A DNA stretch of 64,000 nucleotides. It comes from Gordonia araii NBRC 100433. GTDB lineage: Bacteria; Actinomycetota; Actinomycetes; Mycobacteriales; Mycobacteriaceae. How positions within the stretch are numbered: position 1 is the first letter of the stretch; each line of letters opens with the position of its first letter. This document shows, in pieces, positions 34,343-42,194 of this stretch. The notes beneath the pieces were generated by a model. It was given only the letters and a program-made list of their open reading frames with translations, did not search any database and was not told the origin of the DNA. The stretch is from assembly GCF_000241265.1 (NCBI RefSeq), contig NZ_BAEE01000021.1, positions 1 through 64,000 on the forward strand, written 5' to 3'. The position numbers and the translations under genes are program-made.

Positions 34343-35215
34343 TCAGAGGGAGCGGTAGTCGCGCACCGGCATGCGCGGTCCGCGCCGCGCCGGGCGGACG
34401 CCGTAGAGTTCGCAGAGCCGCACTACCCGGCCGCGCTGACCGGCGAACGGTTCGAGCAGTGCGAGCATGCCGGCGTCATCGACGGGTTCGCCGATGAGGG
34501 TGTGTCCGACGACCGTCGGGAGGTGGTAGTCGCCGACGGGGACGGCGTCGGGATCGCCGATGGCCCGTCGGCGCACCTCGGCCGCGGTCCACGGTCCGAC
34601 GCCGCGCAGCGACGTGAGGTGGTCGACACCGCGCTCCACGTCCATCGCGGAGGCGCGCACGATGGTTCGCATCCGCACCGGCTCCGCGCCGCTGCGGTGC
34701 CATTCCCATGACGGGATTGCCGCCCAGTCGGCTCGTCGGGGCGGGACGCGCAGCGAGGGGTCCGGCCCGGGTGCCGGTTCTCCGTGGCGACGCAGGAGGT
34801 AGCGCCACGCCCGCCAGGCTTCGGTGCCGAGCACTTTCTGTTCGAGTACCGCGGGGACGAATGCCTCCCAGACGCGGTTCGACCGGCCCAGCCGCATGCC
34901 GCGCGCCCGGCGCTGCATTTCCTGGACCACCGGGTTGTCGGTGACGAGGGCATCCGGATCGTCGGATGCGCCGAGGAAGTCGGGGAATGTATCGATCAGC
35001 CACGTCGCCCCCGGCCCCCACGCGTCCGCTTCCATGCTTCCGCCGCGCGAACGCAGGCGCAGGGTGCCCGGGCCGTCGGGCGTGTGCGACGCGCGCCAGA
35101 GCGTTCCGTCGCGGTCGAAGCGCATCGCCGGGTCGCCGCTGCCGCGGCGGTGCTGGCCCACCGTCGCCGCGACATCCACCGGGAATGCCGGTGTCCAGGT
35201 GCGGGTGACGGTCAC
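34343..35215 (-). CDS. HhH-GPD DNA glycosylase (AlkA/3-methyladenine type)
   Basis: A 290-residue protein. The C-terminal half has the helix-hairpin-helix LTSLRGVGPWTAAEV followed by the catalytic-Asp region GDPDAVPVGDYHLP. LEQKV precedes the HhH, as in AlkA relatives. It should excise alkylated bases in base excision repair. The start codon overlaps the stop of the LLM oxidoreductase gene by 4 bases, so the two form an operon without obvious functional link. Confidence 0.85.
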   Translation of the reverse strand: MTVTRTWTPAFPVDVAATVGQHRRGSGDPAMRFDRDGTLWRASHTPDGPGTLRLRSRGGSMEADAWGPGATWLIDTFPDFLGASDDPDALVTDNPVVQEMQRRARGMRLGRSNRVWEAFVPAVLEQKVLGTEAWRAWRYLLRRHGEPAPGPDPSLRVPPRRADWAAIPSWEWHRSGAEPVRMRTIVRASAMDVERGVDHLTSLRGVGPWTAAEVRRRAIGDPDAVPVGDYHLPTVVGHTLIGEPVDDAGMLALLEPFAGQRGRVVRLCELYGVRPARRGPRMPVRDYRSL

Positions 35216-36141
35216 TGGAGTTGGGGCGCGACTTCCTCGGCGACGAGGTCCAGGTGATCGAGGTCTGCCAGGTCGAGGACCTGCAGGTAGATCCTTGTCG
35301 CACCGGTGTCCCGATATCTGGCGATGGCGGCCACCGCCTCGTCGACGGTTCCCGCGGCGCCGTTGGCGCGGAGATCGTCGACGTCGCGTCCGATGGCCGC
35401 GGCGCGGCGTCGGAACTCCTCTTCGTCGCGACCGCAGCAGACGACCAGACCGACGGACCGTAGGACGCTACCGGGGTCGCGGTCGATCGCCTCGCATGCC
35501 GCGGCAACGCGGTCGTACTGGCGCTCGACCACGTCGATCGTCTGGAAAGCGACGTTGAACTCGGCGGCGTATCTGGCGGCGAGGGCCGGGGTGCGAGTCT
35601 TGCCTTGGCCGCCGATGATGATCGGCGGCGGTGACTGGACGGGCTTCGGGAGCGCGGGGGAGTCGGACAGCGTGTAGTGCTGGCCGTCGAACGAGAACCG
35701 CTCGTCGCCGGGTGTCTGCCATAGGCCGGTGATGATCGCCAGTTGTTCCTCGAGCCGGTCGAAGCGTTCGCGAACCGGCGGGAACGGGATGCCGTACGCC
35801 TTGTGCTCGTCGTCGAACCATCCGGCGCCTAGTCCGAGTTCTACGCGTCCGCCGCTCATCTGGTCGACTTGGGCGACGGAGATGGCAAGAGGTCCGGGCA
35901 GGCGGAAAGTGGCCGAGGTGACGAGCGTGCCGAGTCGCACGCGCGACGTGTCGCGGGCCAGGGCGGCCAACGTCAGCCACGCGTCGGTGGGCCCCGGAAG
36001 TCCGGAGACGCCGCCCATCTTGAGGTAGTGGTCGGAGCGGAAGAAGCCGTCGAAGCCGAGCTTCTCGGTGCGTTGCGCGACCGCGAGCAGATCGTCGTAG
36101 GTGGCGCCTTGCTGGGGTTCGGTGAAGATGCGGAAGTCCAC
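35212..36141 (-). CDS. LLM-class F420-dependent oxidoreductase
   Basis: A 309-residue luciferase-like TIM-barrel protein. It begins MDFRIFTEPQQGATYDDL and has the family segments RVRLGTLVTSATFRLPG, GRVELGLGAGWFDDEH and PPIIIGGQGKTRTPALAARYA. Such proteins use F420 or FMN to reduce diverse substrates and are abundant in Mycobacteriales. The substrate is unknown. It is followed by and overlaps the DNA glycosylase gene. Confidence 0.88.
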   Translation of the reverse strand: MDFRIFTEPQQGATYDDLLAVAQRTEKLGFDGFFRSDHYLKMGGVSGLPGPTDAWLTLAALARDTSRVRLGTLVTSATFRLPGPLAISVAQVDQMSGGRVELGLGAGWFDDEHKAYGIPFPPVRERFDRLEEQLAIITGLWQTPGDERFSFDGQHYTLSDSPALPKPVQSPPPIIIGGQGKTRTPALAARYAAEFNVAFQTIDVVERQYDRVAAACEAIDRDPGSVLRSVGLVVCCGRDEEEFRRRAAAIGRDVDDLRANGAAGTVDEAVAAIARYRDTGATRIYLQVLDLADLDHLDLVAEEVAPQLQ

Positions 36142-36201
36142 GCATCCACCGTAGCCCGCTGACCGGAATGCTTCAGCTGAGCCGGAAAGCGTCAGCGAAG
36201 C

Positions 36202-36783
36202 TCATGCCACCTCGTCGGCCGGTGCCGGGCGGTACATCGGCCAGATCGGTGGCCCGCCCATCGGCAGCACGACCTCATCGACCACCTGGAAGCCGAAACG
36301 CTCGTACAGGGGGAGGTTCGCGCGGTTCGAACTCTCCAAGTAGGCGGGGACGTCGATCTGGTCGAGGCGGTGGCGCAGCAGGGTGCTGCCGATGCCGCGG
36401 CCCGCTTCGACGGCGCCGATGGTCGAGAGATACCAGTGGGGTTCCGTCGGCCGCAGTTTCGGGAACATGTCGTCGACAATCGCTCCGCGCCGGATCCTGG
36501 TGCGAAACACGTTGAGCGCCTGGAAGGTTGCCGTCCATCGGTTGATGCTCGGACGATAGCCGGGTGGGTCCCACACGGCCGCGCCAACCGCTGTGCCGGT
36601 GTCGTCGAGGAGGAGGTCGGAGGAGCCGGGCGCGCGGTGATAGGCGCCGACGAATCGGAACATCGCCTCGTCGCGGCCGGGATCGTCGACCAGCCAACGG
36701 ATCATCGGATCATCGCGAAACGCCTGAGCGAGGACGCGGTAAGAGTCGTCGCGGTTGCTGTCGTCGAGCGACACGATCGGCAT
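36202..36783 (-). CDS. GNAT-family N-acetyltransferase
   Basis: A 193-residue GNAT from ATG 36783 (MPIVSLDD). The acetyl-CoA motif is AVEAGRGIGSTLLRHRL, preceded by WYLSTIGA, and NLPLYERFGFQVV marks the C-terminal strand. The layout resembles puromycin N-acetyltransferase-like and other small-molecule GNATs. No substrate can be assigned. A run of repeats lies upstream. Confidence 0.82.
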   Translation of the reverse strand: MPIVSLDDSNRDDSYRVLAQAFRDDPMIRWLVDDPGRDEAMFRFVGAYHRAPGSSDLLLDDTGTAVGAAVWDPPGYRPSINRWTATFQALNVFRTRIRRGAIVDDMFPKLRPTEPHWYLSTIGAVEAGRGIGSTLLRHRLDQIDVPAYLESSNRANLPLYERFGFQVVDEVVLPMGGPPIWPMYRPAPADEVA

Positions 36784-36900
36784 GGTTCTCACGTTAGTGG
36801 GAGGTCGGGCCGGCCGCACTGGTTGTGCGGCCGGCCTGACATGAGTCCTCAAACAACGTGTGCGGTCCTCAGGGATGCGGGTCTGGGTTGTTGGGTGCGG

Positions 36901-37142
36901 GGTGATCTCGATACACCGCCTCGCAGGCTCGGCGGCACTCGATCACCCAATAGGGCCGGATCGCTTGATTGGGTGGTCGAGTGAATCCCGAGCTTGCGAG
37001 GGATTTGTATCGAGACCACGGCGAGCGGGTCGGGATGGTTGTTGGGTGGTCGAGTGGCCGCGACGGAGGAGCGGGTGTATCGAGACCTGCGGGTTGATCT
37101 CGATACGCCGCCTCGCAGGCTCGGCGGCACTCGATCACCCAA
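36901..37142. repeat. Four copies of an imperfect-palindrome intergenic repeat
   Basis: Two direct copies at 36901-36950 and 37093-37142 share a core of about 47 bases starting GATCTCGATAC and ending CTCGATCACCCAA, with an internal hairpin (GCCGCC ... GGCGGC). Two diverged copies in inverse orientation lie at 36967-37019 and 37041-37087 (TGGGTGGTCGAGTG ... TATCGAGACC). The 500-base gap between the two GNAT genes holds no gene. Dispersed elements with TATCGAGACC/GGTCGAGTG ends are familiar from actinobacterial genomes; their function is unknown. Confidence 0.8.
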
Positions 37143-37144
37143 AA

Positions 37145-37200
37145 GGGGACTCGATCACCCAAAGGGCACTCGATCACCAAAGGGGACTCGATCACCGAGA
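37145..37200. repeat. Short 18-19-bp tandem repeat
   Basis: Three head-to-tail units (37145, 37164, 37182) each read GGG(G)ACTCGATCACC plus AAA-like bases. They seem derived from the right end of the neighbouring palindromic repeat, probably by slippage. Confidence 0.75.
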
Positions 37201-37283
37201 TTGGGCGCTGACGGGAGCTTGATCGCTCAGGAGTTTCGACGCGTCGCCGTGCGGCGCGTCCGGCTTCGCCGATAATTGGGTCC

Positions 37284-37820
37284 ATGCCGGCGCGAAACGA
37301 TGTGGTCCTGCGCCCTGCGAGAGTCGAGGATGTCCCTCAACTTCGAGCGTGGGACCGAGAACCTCACGTCATCGCTTGCACGACCGATGATCCGGCCGCG
37401 ACGACGGCCTTCGACGGTATCGACTGGGTCGACGAGATCGAGTCCGCGAGCGACGTCAGCTACCACTTGATCGCCGAGGTCGGCGGACGCCCGATCGGCG
37501 CGATGCAGGTCATCGACCCACAGCGCGAACCGACACATTACTGGGGCGATGTCGGCCCGAATCTGCGCGCTGTCGATATCTGGATCGGCGAGACGGATGC
37601 GCTCAACCACGGCTACGGCACGCAGATGATGACGCAGGTCATCGACGAGGCGTTCGCGGATCCGGCGATCGAGGCGATCATCATCGACCCGCTCAACTCG
37701 AACACCGACGCCCACCGCTTCTATCAGCGTCTCGGCTTCCGGCCCGTCGGCCGCCAAGTCTTCGACGGCGACGATTGCCTGGTGCACCGCCTCGACCGTG
37801 ACGACTGGGCCTCGCGCTAA
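37284..37820 (+). CDS. AAC(6')-like GNAT acetyltransferase
   Basis: A 178-residue acetyltransferase resembling the aminoglycoside 6'-N-acetyltransferase (Ib/II) group: RPARVEDVPQLRAW at the start, VDIWIGETDALNHGYGTQMM for acetyl-CoA binding, and AIIIDPLNSNTDAHRFYQRLGF near the end. Chromosomal relatives are common in actinobacteria and are not proof of aminoglycoside resistance. Its stop overlaps the stop of the convergent hydrolase gene by 4 bases. Confidence 0.82.
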   Translation: MPARNDVVLRPARVEDVPQLRAWDREPHVIACTTDDPAATTAFDGIDWVDEIESASDVSYHLIAEVGGRPIGAMQVIDPQREPTHYWGDVGPNLRAVDIWIGETDALNHGYGTQMMTQVIDEAFADPAIEAIIIDPLNSNTDAHRFYQRLGFRPVGRQVFDGDDCLVHRLDRDDWASR

Positions 37821-38728
37821 CGGAGTTCCAGATCGACGGCTTCCCGCAACGCGGTCTCCAACTGATCGAGACCCGGCTGCTCGGCGGGGAAGTGGCCGCA
37901 GTTCTCCAGCATGACGTCCCTGGTCGGCGCTGCCACGCGGTCGAGGAATCGCAGACTCAGCTCGGGCGGCGTCCACGAATCGGCCGCGGGGTGGACGAGC
38001 AGGACCGGCGTATCGGTGAAACTCTCCGGTGCCGCGTGCGAGTAGTTCATGTAGCTCGACAGCCAGCCGATCGGCACTCGGACCCCGGCGCCGAGCGGGT
38101 CGTCCATGCACGCTCGTGACAACGCGGGGTTCCGGCTCATCGCGGCGGTATCGGCCATCCACGAGATCGGTACCGACAGTCCGCCCGCCACCGTCGACAT
38201 CGCCCGCAACGTCACCGGCGCCGAGCGGCCCATCCAGGAGAACCGGGACGCGGCCGCGCGTGCCGCGGGGTCGCTCGGGTCGAGCAGACAGGTGGCGATC
38301 ACCATCGAGACCGAGCCCGACCGGGCGGCGAGTTCGTAGCCGAGCATCCCGCCCATACTGGCCCCGAACACGACCAGCGGCCGTCCGTCGTCCTCGGCCG
38401 TGGCGAAATCGCAGAGCAGGTCGATCCAATCGTGGTACCGGACCGCAGAGCGCCGCGGCACTTCCGTGCGGCCGTACAACGGAAGGTCGATCGCGGCGAC
38501 GTCGACTCCCTCGTCGGCGACCAACGACGCCAACGGCCAGACGAGAGCGCTGTGCCCGCCCCCGCCGTGCAGGGCGAGCACCCGGACGGGGGACTCGGGT
38601 CGCCGCGCCCGCGCGACGTGGACATTCATGTCGCGCCAGTTCCACCACGTCGACTCCGGGCCGACGGTGATCCGGTCGCGGAACTCGGCCGGTAGGAATT
38701 CTGCATATCCTCGGTAATCCATACCCAT
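37817..38728 (-). CDS. Alpha/beta hydrolase
   Basis: A 303-residue hydrolase from ATG 38728 (ATG 38722 also possible). The oxyanion-hole region is LALHGGGGHSALVW, the nucleophile elbow is VVFGASMGGMLGY, and the acid and His lie in LLVHPAADSWTPPE and ENCGHFPAEQP. Substrate unknown. It is divergent from a TetR gene with about 47 bases between, so TetR control is likely. Confidence 0.85.
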   Translation of the reverse strand: MGMDYRGYAEFLPAEFRDRITVGPESTWWNWRDMNVHVARARRPESPVRVLALHGGGGHSALVWPLASLVADEGVDVAAIDLPLYGRTEVPRRSAVRYHDWIDLLCDFATAEDDGRPLVVFGASMGGMLGYELAARSGSVSMVIATCLLDPSDPAARAAASRFSWMGRSAPVTLRAMSTVAGGLSVPISWMADTAAMSRNPALSRACMDDPLGAGVRVPIGWLSSYMNYSHAAPESFTDTPVLLVHPAADSWTPPELSLRFLDRVAAPTRDVMLENCGHFPAEQPGLDQLETALREAVDLELR

Positions 38729-38775
38729 TATCCTGCGAAGATGCCGACCCGCCGACAACTCGCATTCGGGTGTCG

Positions 38776-39375
38776 ATGAGTACCGCCCGCAAACACCCGT
38801 CCCAGCAGCGCTCTCGCGAAATGGTCGAGTGGATCGTCGAGGCGGCTGCTCGCGTTTTCGAACGGGAGGGTATCGACGCGACGACCAATCGCATCGCCGA
38901 GGAGGCGGGTGTGTCGATCGGATCGCTCTACCAATACTTCCCGGACAAGCACGCGTTGCTCGACGAATTGGCGATGAGGCACATCGACGAAGCGGAGGCA
39001 GCGCTGGTGTCGGTCTGGGGCGACACCGACAACGGCGGCGACGACCGCGACGTACGCGGCCTCGTCGAACGGCTGGTTGCCGAGACCGCCCGCCTGCATG
39101 AGGACGACGGCCCGCTGCATCGGGTGATGAGGGTCCACGCCGGGCGTTCGGCCGAGGTGGCCGACGCGTTCGCCCGGGTCGTCGCCGACTTGACCGACCG
39201 GGTCGAGAAAGCGCTGGCGGACCGCGAAATCGACGACGCGGACGGGCGCGCTCGGCTCATCGTCGCCACCATCGACGCCCAGGTGCACGGCGTTCTTGCC
39301 GGTGGAGACGCCGAGCGCCGCGCCGACCGGCTGCGGCTCGTCGTCGACCAGGTGATGGCGGTAGTCGACGGCTAG
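38776..39375 (+). CDS. TetR-family regulator
   Basis: A 199-residue regulator from ATG 38776. The N-terminal helix-turn-helix reads FEREGIDATTNRIAEEAGVSIGSLYQYFPDKHALLDEL. The C-terminal ligand domain is all-helical. It is divergent from the alpha/beta hydrolase gene, the usual arrangement for a local repressor. Confidence 0.9.
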   Translation: MSTARKHPSQQRSREMVEWIVEAAARVFEREGIDATTNRIAEEAGVSIGSLYQYFPDKHALLDELAMRHIDEAEAALVSVWGDTDNGGDDRDVRGLVERLVAETARLHEDDGPLHRVMRVHAGRSAEVADAFARVVADLTDRVEKALADREIDDADGRARLIVATIDAQVHGVLAGGDAERRADRLRLVVDQVMAVVDG

Positions 39376-39443
39376 CCAAGATGTGGCTCCCCGACGGGAG
39401 GCCCCGATTGGCGTCGCGACTCGATTCCCGATAGATGTGGGGT

Positions 39444-40205
39444 ATGGGCGATTCCGCGAGTTCTTCGTCGAGCCGGACCGATCAGACATCGCGGAAGCGA
39501 CTCGTGATCATCCTTGTCGTGGTGGTGGCGGTGTTCGCCGCGCTGGTCGGCATCGCGCAACTGACGGCGAAAGACTCACCGACCGCCGACGACGAGCCGG
39601 CGGCACAGCCGTCGACCTCGGCGACAACTAAGGTCCCGCGGCGCCCCGACGAACTAGCTGTCGTGCGGCGCGACTCCGGCGACCCGATGGCGATGGGCGA
39701 CGTCAACGCGCCGGTCGTGCTCGTCAACTGGACCGACCTTCGCTGCCCCTACTGCGCGGTGTTTCACCGCGAGGTGCTTCCCGTCATCGAGACCGAATAC
39801 ATCAAGACCGGGAAGGTGCGCCTGGAGGTGAACGATGTCGCCTTCTTCGGTGAGCAGTCGGAGAAGGCGGCGGTCGCGGCGCTGGCGGCGGCCGATCAGG
39901 GCAAGTACTTCGAATTCACGAAAGCCGTCTATGCCGAGGCGCCGCAGAAGGGACATCCCGACCTGCCGCGCGACCGATTGCTCTACTTCGCGAAGAAAGC
40001 CGGGGTGCCCGACCTCGCGCGCTTCGGCAAGGACCTTGATCGCGAGGACCTGCTGGTCAAGGTGCAGGAGACCACCGCGGCAGCGCAGGGTATGAGCGTG
40101 CCGAGCGTGCCGTTCTTCGTCGTCGGCACGAGTGCGCTGGCCGGCGCCCAGCCGGTCGAGACCTTCCGCGCCTACCTCGACGACGTGATCAAGAACGCGC
40201 GCTGA
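39444..40205 (+). CDS. Membrane-anchored DsbA-like thiol oxidoreductase
   Basis: A 253-residue protein with one membrane segment at about 20-40 and an exported thioredoxin-fold domain of DsbA type. The active site is C101-P-Y-C104 (NWTDLRCPYCAVFH), and the cis-Pro loop is SVPSVPFFVVG. It should form or exchange disulfides outside the membrane. It overlaps by one base with the ccdA-like gene, which would supply reducing power. First gene of a redox/copper cluster. Confidence 0.88.
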   Translation: MGDSASSSSSRTDQTSRKRLVIILVVVVAVFAALVGIAQLTAKDSPTADDEPAAQPSTSATTKVPRRPDELAVVRRDSGDPMAMGDVNAPVVLVNWTDLRCPYCAVFHREVLPVIETEYIKTGKVRLEVNDVAFFGEQSEKAAVAALAAADQGKYFEFTKAVYAEAPQKGHPDLPRDRLLYFAKKAGVPDLARFGKDLDREDLLVKVQETTAAAQGMSVPSVPFFVVGTSALAGAQPVETFRAYLDDVIKNAR

Positions 40206-41041
40206 TGGAACTCGGCCTGCTCGGCGCCTTCCTCGGTGGCGTCCTGACCCTGCTGAGTCCGTGCTCGGTGATGCTGATGCCCGCCTTCTTCTCGTTCGCC
40301 TTCACCAGTCCGGGTGCGCTGATCGCCAGGACGGGAGTGTTCTACCTGGGCCTCATCACGACGCTGGTCCCGTTGGGCATCCTCGCCGGTTCGCTGGGAG
40401 CCTTCGTGAATCAGCACCGTGCGACCTTCGTGACGGTGGCCGCGTGGATCGTCATCGCACTTGGCGTCGTGATGGTCGCGGGGATCCCGCTGCCGACGCT
40501 GTCGCGGACCAGTACGGCGTCGGGCACGTCGACGGCCGCGGTCTACGCGCTGGGCACGGTCTACGGACTTGCCGGAGTGTGCGCCGGGCCGCTCCTCGGC
40601 GCGGCGCTGACCTACGCCGCGCTCGGCGGCAATGCGGCGCTCGGCGGTATCACGCTTCTCGTCTTCGCCGCCGGGATGGTCGTTCCGCTGTTGATCTTGG
40701 CGTTCGCCTGGGACCGGCTGCCCGCCGTCCAGCGGCTCGTACGTCCGCGCGAAGTCTCGATCGGATCGTGGCGCAACACCTGGACGATGATCGTCGGCGG
40801 CCTGCTGACGATCGGGGTCGGCGTTCTCCTGCTCCTCACCGACGGCACCGCATCGCTCGGTGGTCTGGTCGGCGCGACGGACCAGTTCCGGCTGGAGTCG
40901 TGGATCATGCGTACGACGTCGGGGGTGCCGAATGCTTTAGTTGTCGTCGTCGCACTGGCGATCGCGGCGGCCGGATGGTCGGTCGGGTACCTGGGTCGCC
41001 GGGCGCCGCGGGGCGACAAGCCCGGTTCGCCGAGGACCTAG
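40205..41041 (+). CDS. CcdA/DsbD-type transmembrane thiol-electron carrier
   Basis: A 278-residue protein with about six to seven membrane segments. The two redox cysteines lie in LLSPCSVMLMPAFF (first half) and LAGVCAGPLLGAA (second half), as in CcdA. It carries electrons from cytoplasmic thioredoxin to exported thiol proteins, here most simply the DsbA-like protein encoded just upstream (TGATG overlap). Confidence 0.88.
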   Translation: MELGLLGAFLGGVLTLLSPCSVMLMPAFFSFAFTSPGALIARTGVFYLGLITTLVPLGILAGSLGAFVNQHRATFVTVAAWIVIALGVVMVAGIPLPTLSRTSTASGTSTAAVYALGTVYGLAGVCAGPLLGAALTYAALGGNAALGGITLLVFAAGMVVPLLILAFAWDRLPAVQRLVRPREVSIGSWRNTWTMIVGGLLTIGVGVLLLLTDGTASLGGLVGATDQFRLESWIMRTTSGVPNALVVVVALAIAAAGWSVGYLGRRAPRGDKPGSPRT

Positions 41042-41056
41042 GACACCACCAAGATA

Positions 41057-41071
41057 ACTACGCAGCGTAGT
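41057..41071. promoter_or_regulatory. 15-bp palindrome, BlaI/CopY-like operator
   Basis: ACTACGC-A-GCGTAGT is a perfect palindrome about 11 bases before the next gene. TAC/GTA-type palindromes of this kind are bound by actinobacterial BlaI/CopY-family repressors, and the genes downstream look copper-related. No such repressor is in the window, so the assignment is tentative. Confidence 0.5.
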
Positions 41072-41082
41072 AGCATGAGGTC

Positions 41083-41616
41083 GTGCTCGTGCGCGCGAAC
41101 AGCCTGTTCGCCGGTATCGCCTCGTTTGTTCTCGGCACCGGCGCGCACACGGCTGCCGGGGCCGTCTCCCCGGACGCCCGCCAGCTGACTCTGCTGGCGA
41201 TGATCGCCGGTGTTGTTTCGATGATCCGAGCGGGGCACGCCATCGCGGAGCAGCGAGAGCACAGCACTGGCCGACTGACCAGCAGCTGGAAGTCGGTAGT
41301 TCTGGTGCTGGTCGGTGGCCAGTTGGCCGCCCATATCGTCCTGTCCGTCCTAGCCGCCCCCGGCGGCCACCACGACGTGAGCAGTCTCGCGATGGTCGGC
41401 TGGCATGCAGCGGCCATGCCTGCGGCAGCTGTGCTGCTGGTCTCGGCATCGTGGCTGTTGAGAGTGCTGACTTCGACACTTCGCGTTATCGGGCGGCCAA
41501 CGCGTTTGGGTGCGAATCCGACTCGCCCAGCGGTGCCGACCCGCAAGGATCACGCGCTTCACGGCCTCGCGCCACAGCTTTCGGTGGGGAGGCGGGCTCC
41601 GCCGCTCGTCGGCTGA
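41083..41616 (+). CDS. Membrane protein of unknown function in copper cluster
   Basis: A 177-residue protein with about four hydrophobic segments (SLFAGIASFVLGTGAHTAAG; LTLLAMIAGVVSMI; VVLVLVGGQLAAHIVLSVLA; AAAMPAAAVLLVSASWLL) and His residues near the membrane faces (HTAAG, AAHIVL, GGHHDVSS, GWHAAAMP). The pattern of His in membrane segments resembles small actinobacterial proteins encoded near PCuAC genes. No enzymatic motif. The start is GTG. A hairpin lies between it and the PCuAC gene. Confidence 0.65.
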   Translation: MLVRANSLFAGIASFVLGTGAHTAAGAVSPDARQLTLLAMIAGVVSMIRAGHAIAEQREHSTGRLTSSWKSVVLVLVGGQLAAHIVLSVLAAPGGHHDVSSLAMVGWHAAAMPAAAVLLVSASWLLRVLTSTLRVIGRPTRLGANPTRPAVPTRKDHALHGLAPQLSVGRRAPPLVG

Positions 41617-41633
41617 CCTCGCACTTCTTCTCG

Positions 41634-41658
41634 CCCGTCCTGCAGTGAAGCAGGCGGG
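41634..41658 (+). terminator. Short hairpin upstream of the PCuAC gene
   Basis: CCCG-T-CCTGC pairs with GCAGG-CGGG around the loop AGTGAA, followed by TCTTCCCC. It lies between two same-strand genes, so it may act as an attenuator or partial terminator rather than a full stop. Confidence 0.45.
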
Positions 41659-41690
41659 TCTTCCCCTATGTCCGAAAAGAGAGAAAAACC

Positions 41691-42194
41691 ATGAGAGTTC
41701 CGTTTGCCCGTTTAGTGGCCACCGTCGCTGGTTGTGCATTGATGCTGACGGCCGTCGCGTGCTCCAATGCCGACCAGAGCGCTGTCACGACCGGTCCGCG
41801 CACCCCGCTGGTTCTGACCGAGCAGTGGGTGAAAGCGGCACCGCAGAGCGACCATATGTCGGCGTTGTTCGGCACCCTGACCAATGAGTCTGACGACGAG
41901 GTTCGCGTCGTATCCGGAAGTACCTCCGTCGCGAAGAAGGTCGAGATGCACGAGATCGTCGAGCAGGGCGGACAGACTGTGATGCGCGAGGTCGACGGCG
42001 GGTTCGTCGTCCCCGCCCGCGGCCGCCTCGAACTGAAGCCGGGGGCCAACCACATCATGCTGATGGGGCTTAGGCAGTCGATCGCCGCGGGCCAGGCGGT
42101 CACCATCGAGTTGCGTACGACCGACGGGGCGCACCTCACGGTGACCGCGCTGGCTCGGGACTTCGCCGGCAATCAGGAGGAGTATCAGCCATGA
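41691..42194 (+). CDS. PCuAC-type periplasmic copper chaperone lipoprotein
   Basis: A 167-residue protein. The signal sequence ends in the lipobox TAVAC. The copper-binding signature of PCuAC (DUF461) is visible: the segment KKVEMHEIVEQGG, a Met in QTVMREV, and NHIMLMGL near the end, supplying His and Met ligands. PCuAC proteins deliver Cu(I) to exported cuproenzymes. The stop overlaps the start of the Dyp peroxidase gene (ATGA), so the two products very likely work together. Confidence 0.9.
   Translation: MRVPFARLVATVAGCALMLTAVACSNADQSAVTTGPRTPLVLTEQWVKAAPQSDHMSALFGTLTNESDDEVRVVSGSTSVAKKVEMHEIVEQGGQTVMREVDGGFVVPARGRLELKPGANHIMLMGLRQSIAAGQAVTIELRTTDGAHLTVTALARDFAGNQEEYQP

Noticed and set aside
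36901-37200. Possible CRISPR or insertion sequence
   Set aside because: Copies lie in both orientations without regular spacers, and no transposase frame exists in the gap.
37284-37820. Acquired aminoglycoside resistance gene
   Set aside because: The AAC(6')-like GNAT has ordinary high GC, lacks mobile flanks, and chromosomal relatives are common in actinobacteria.
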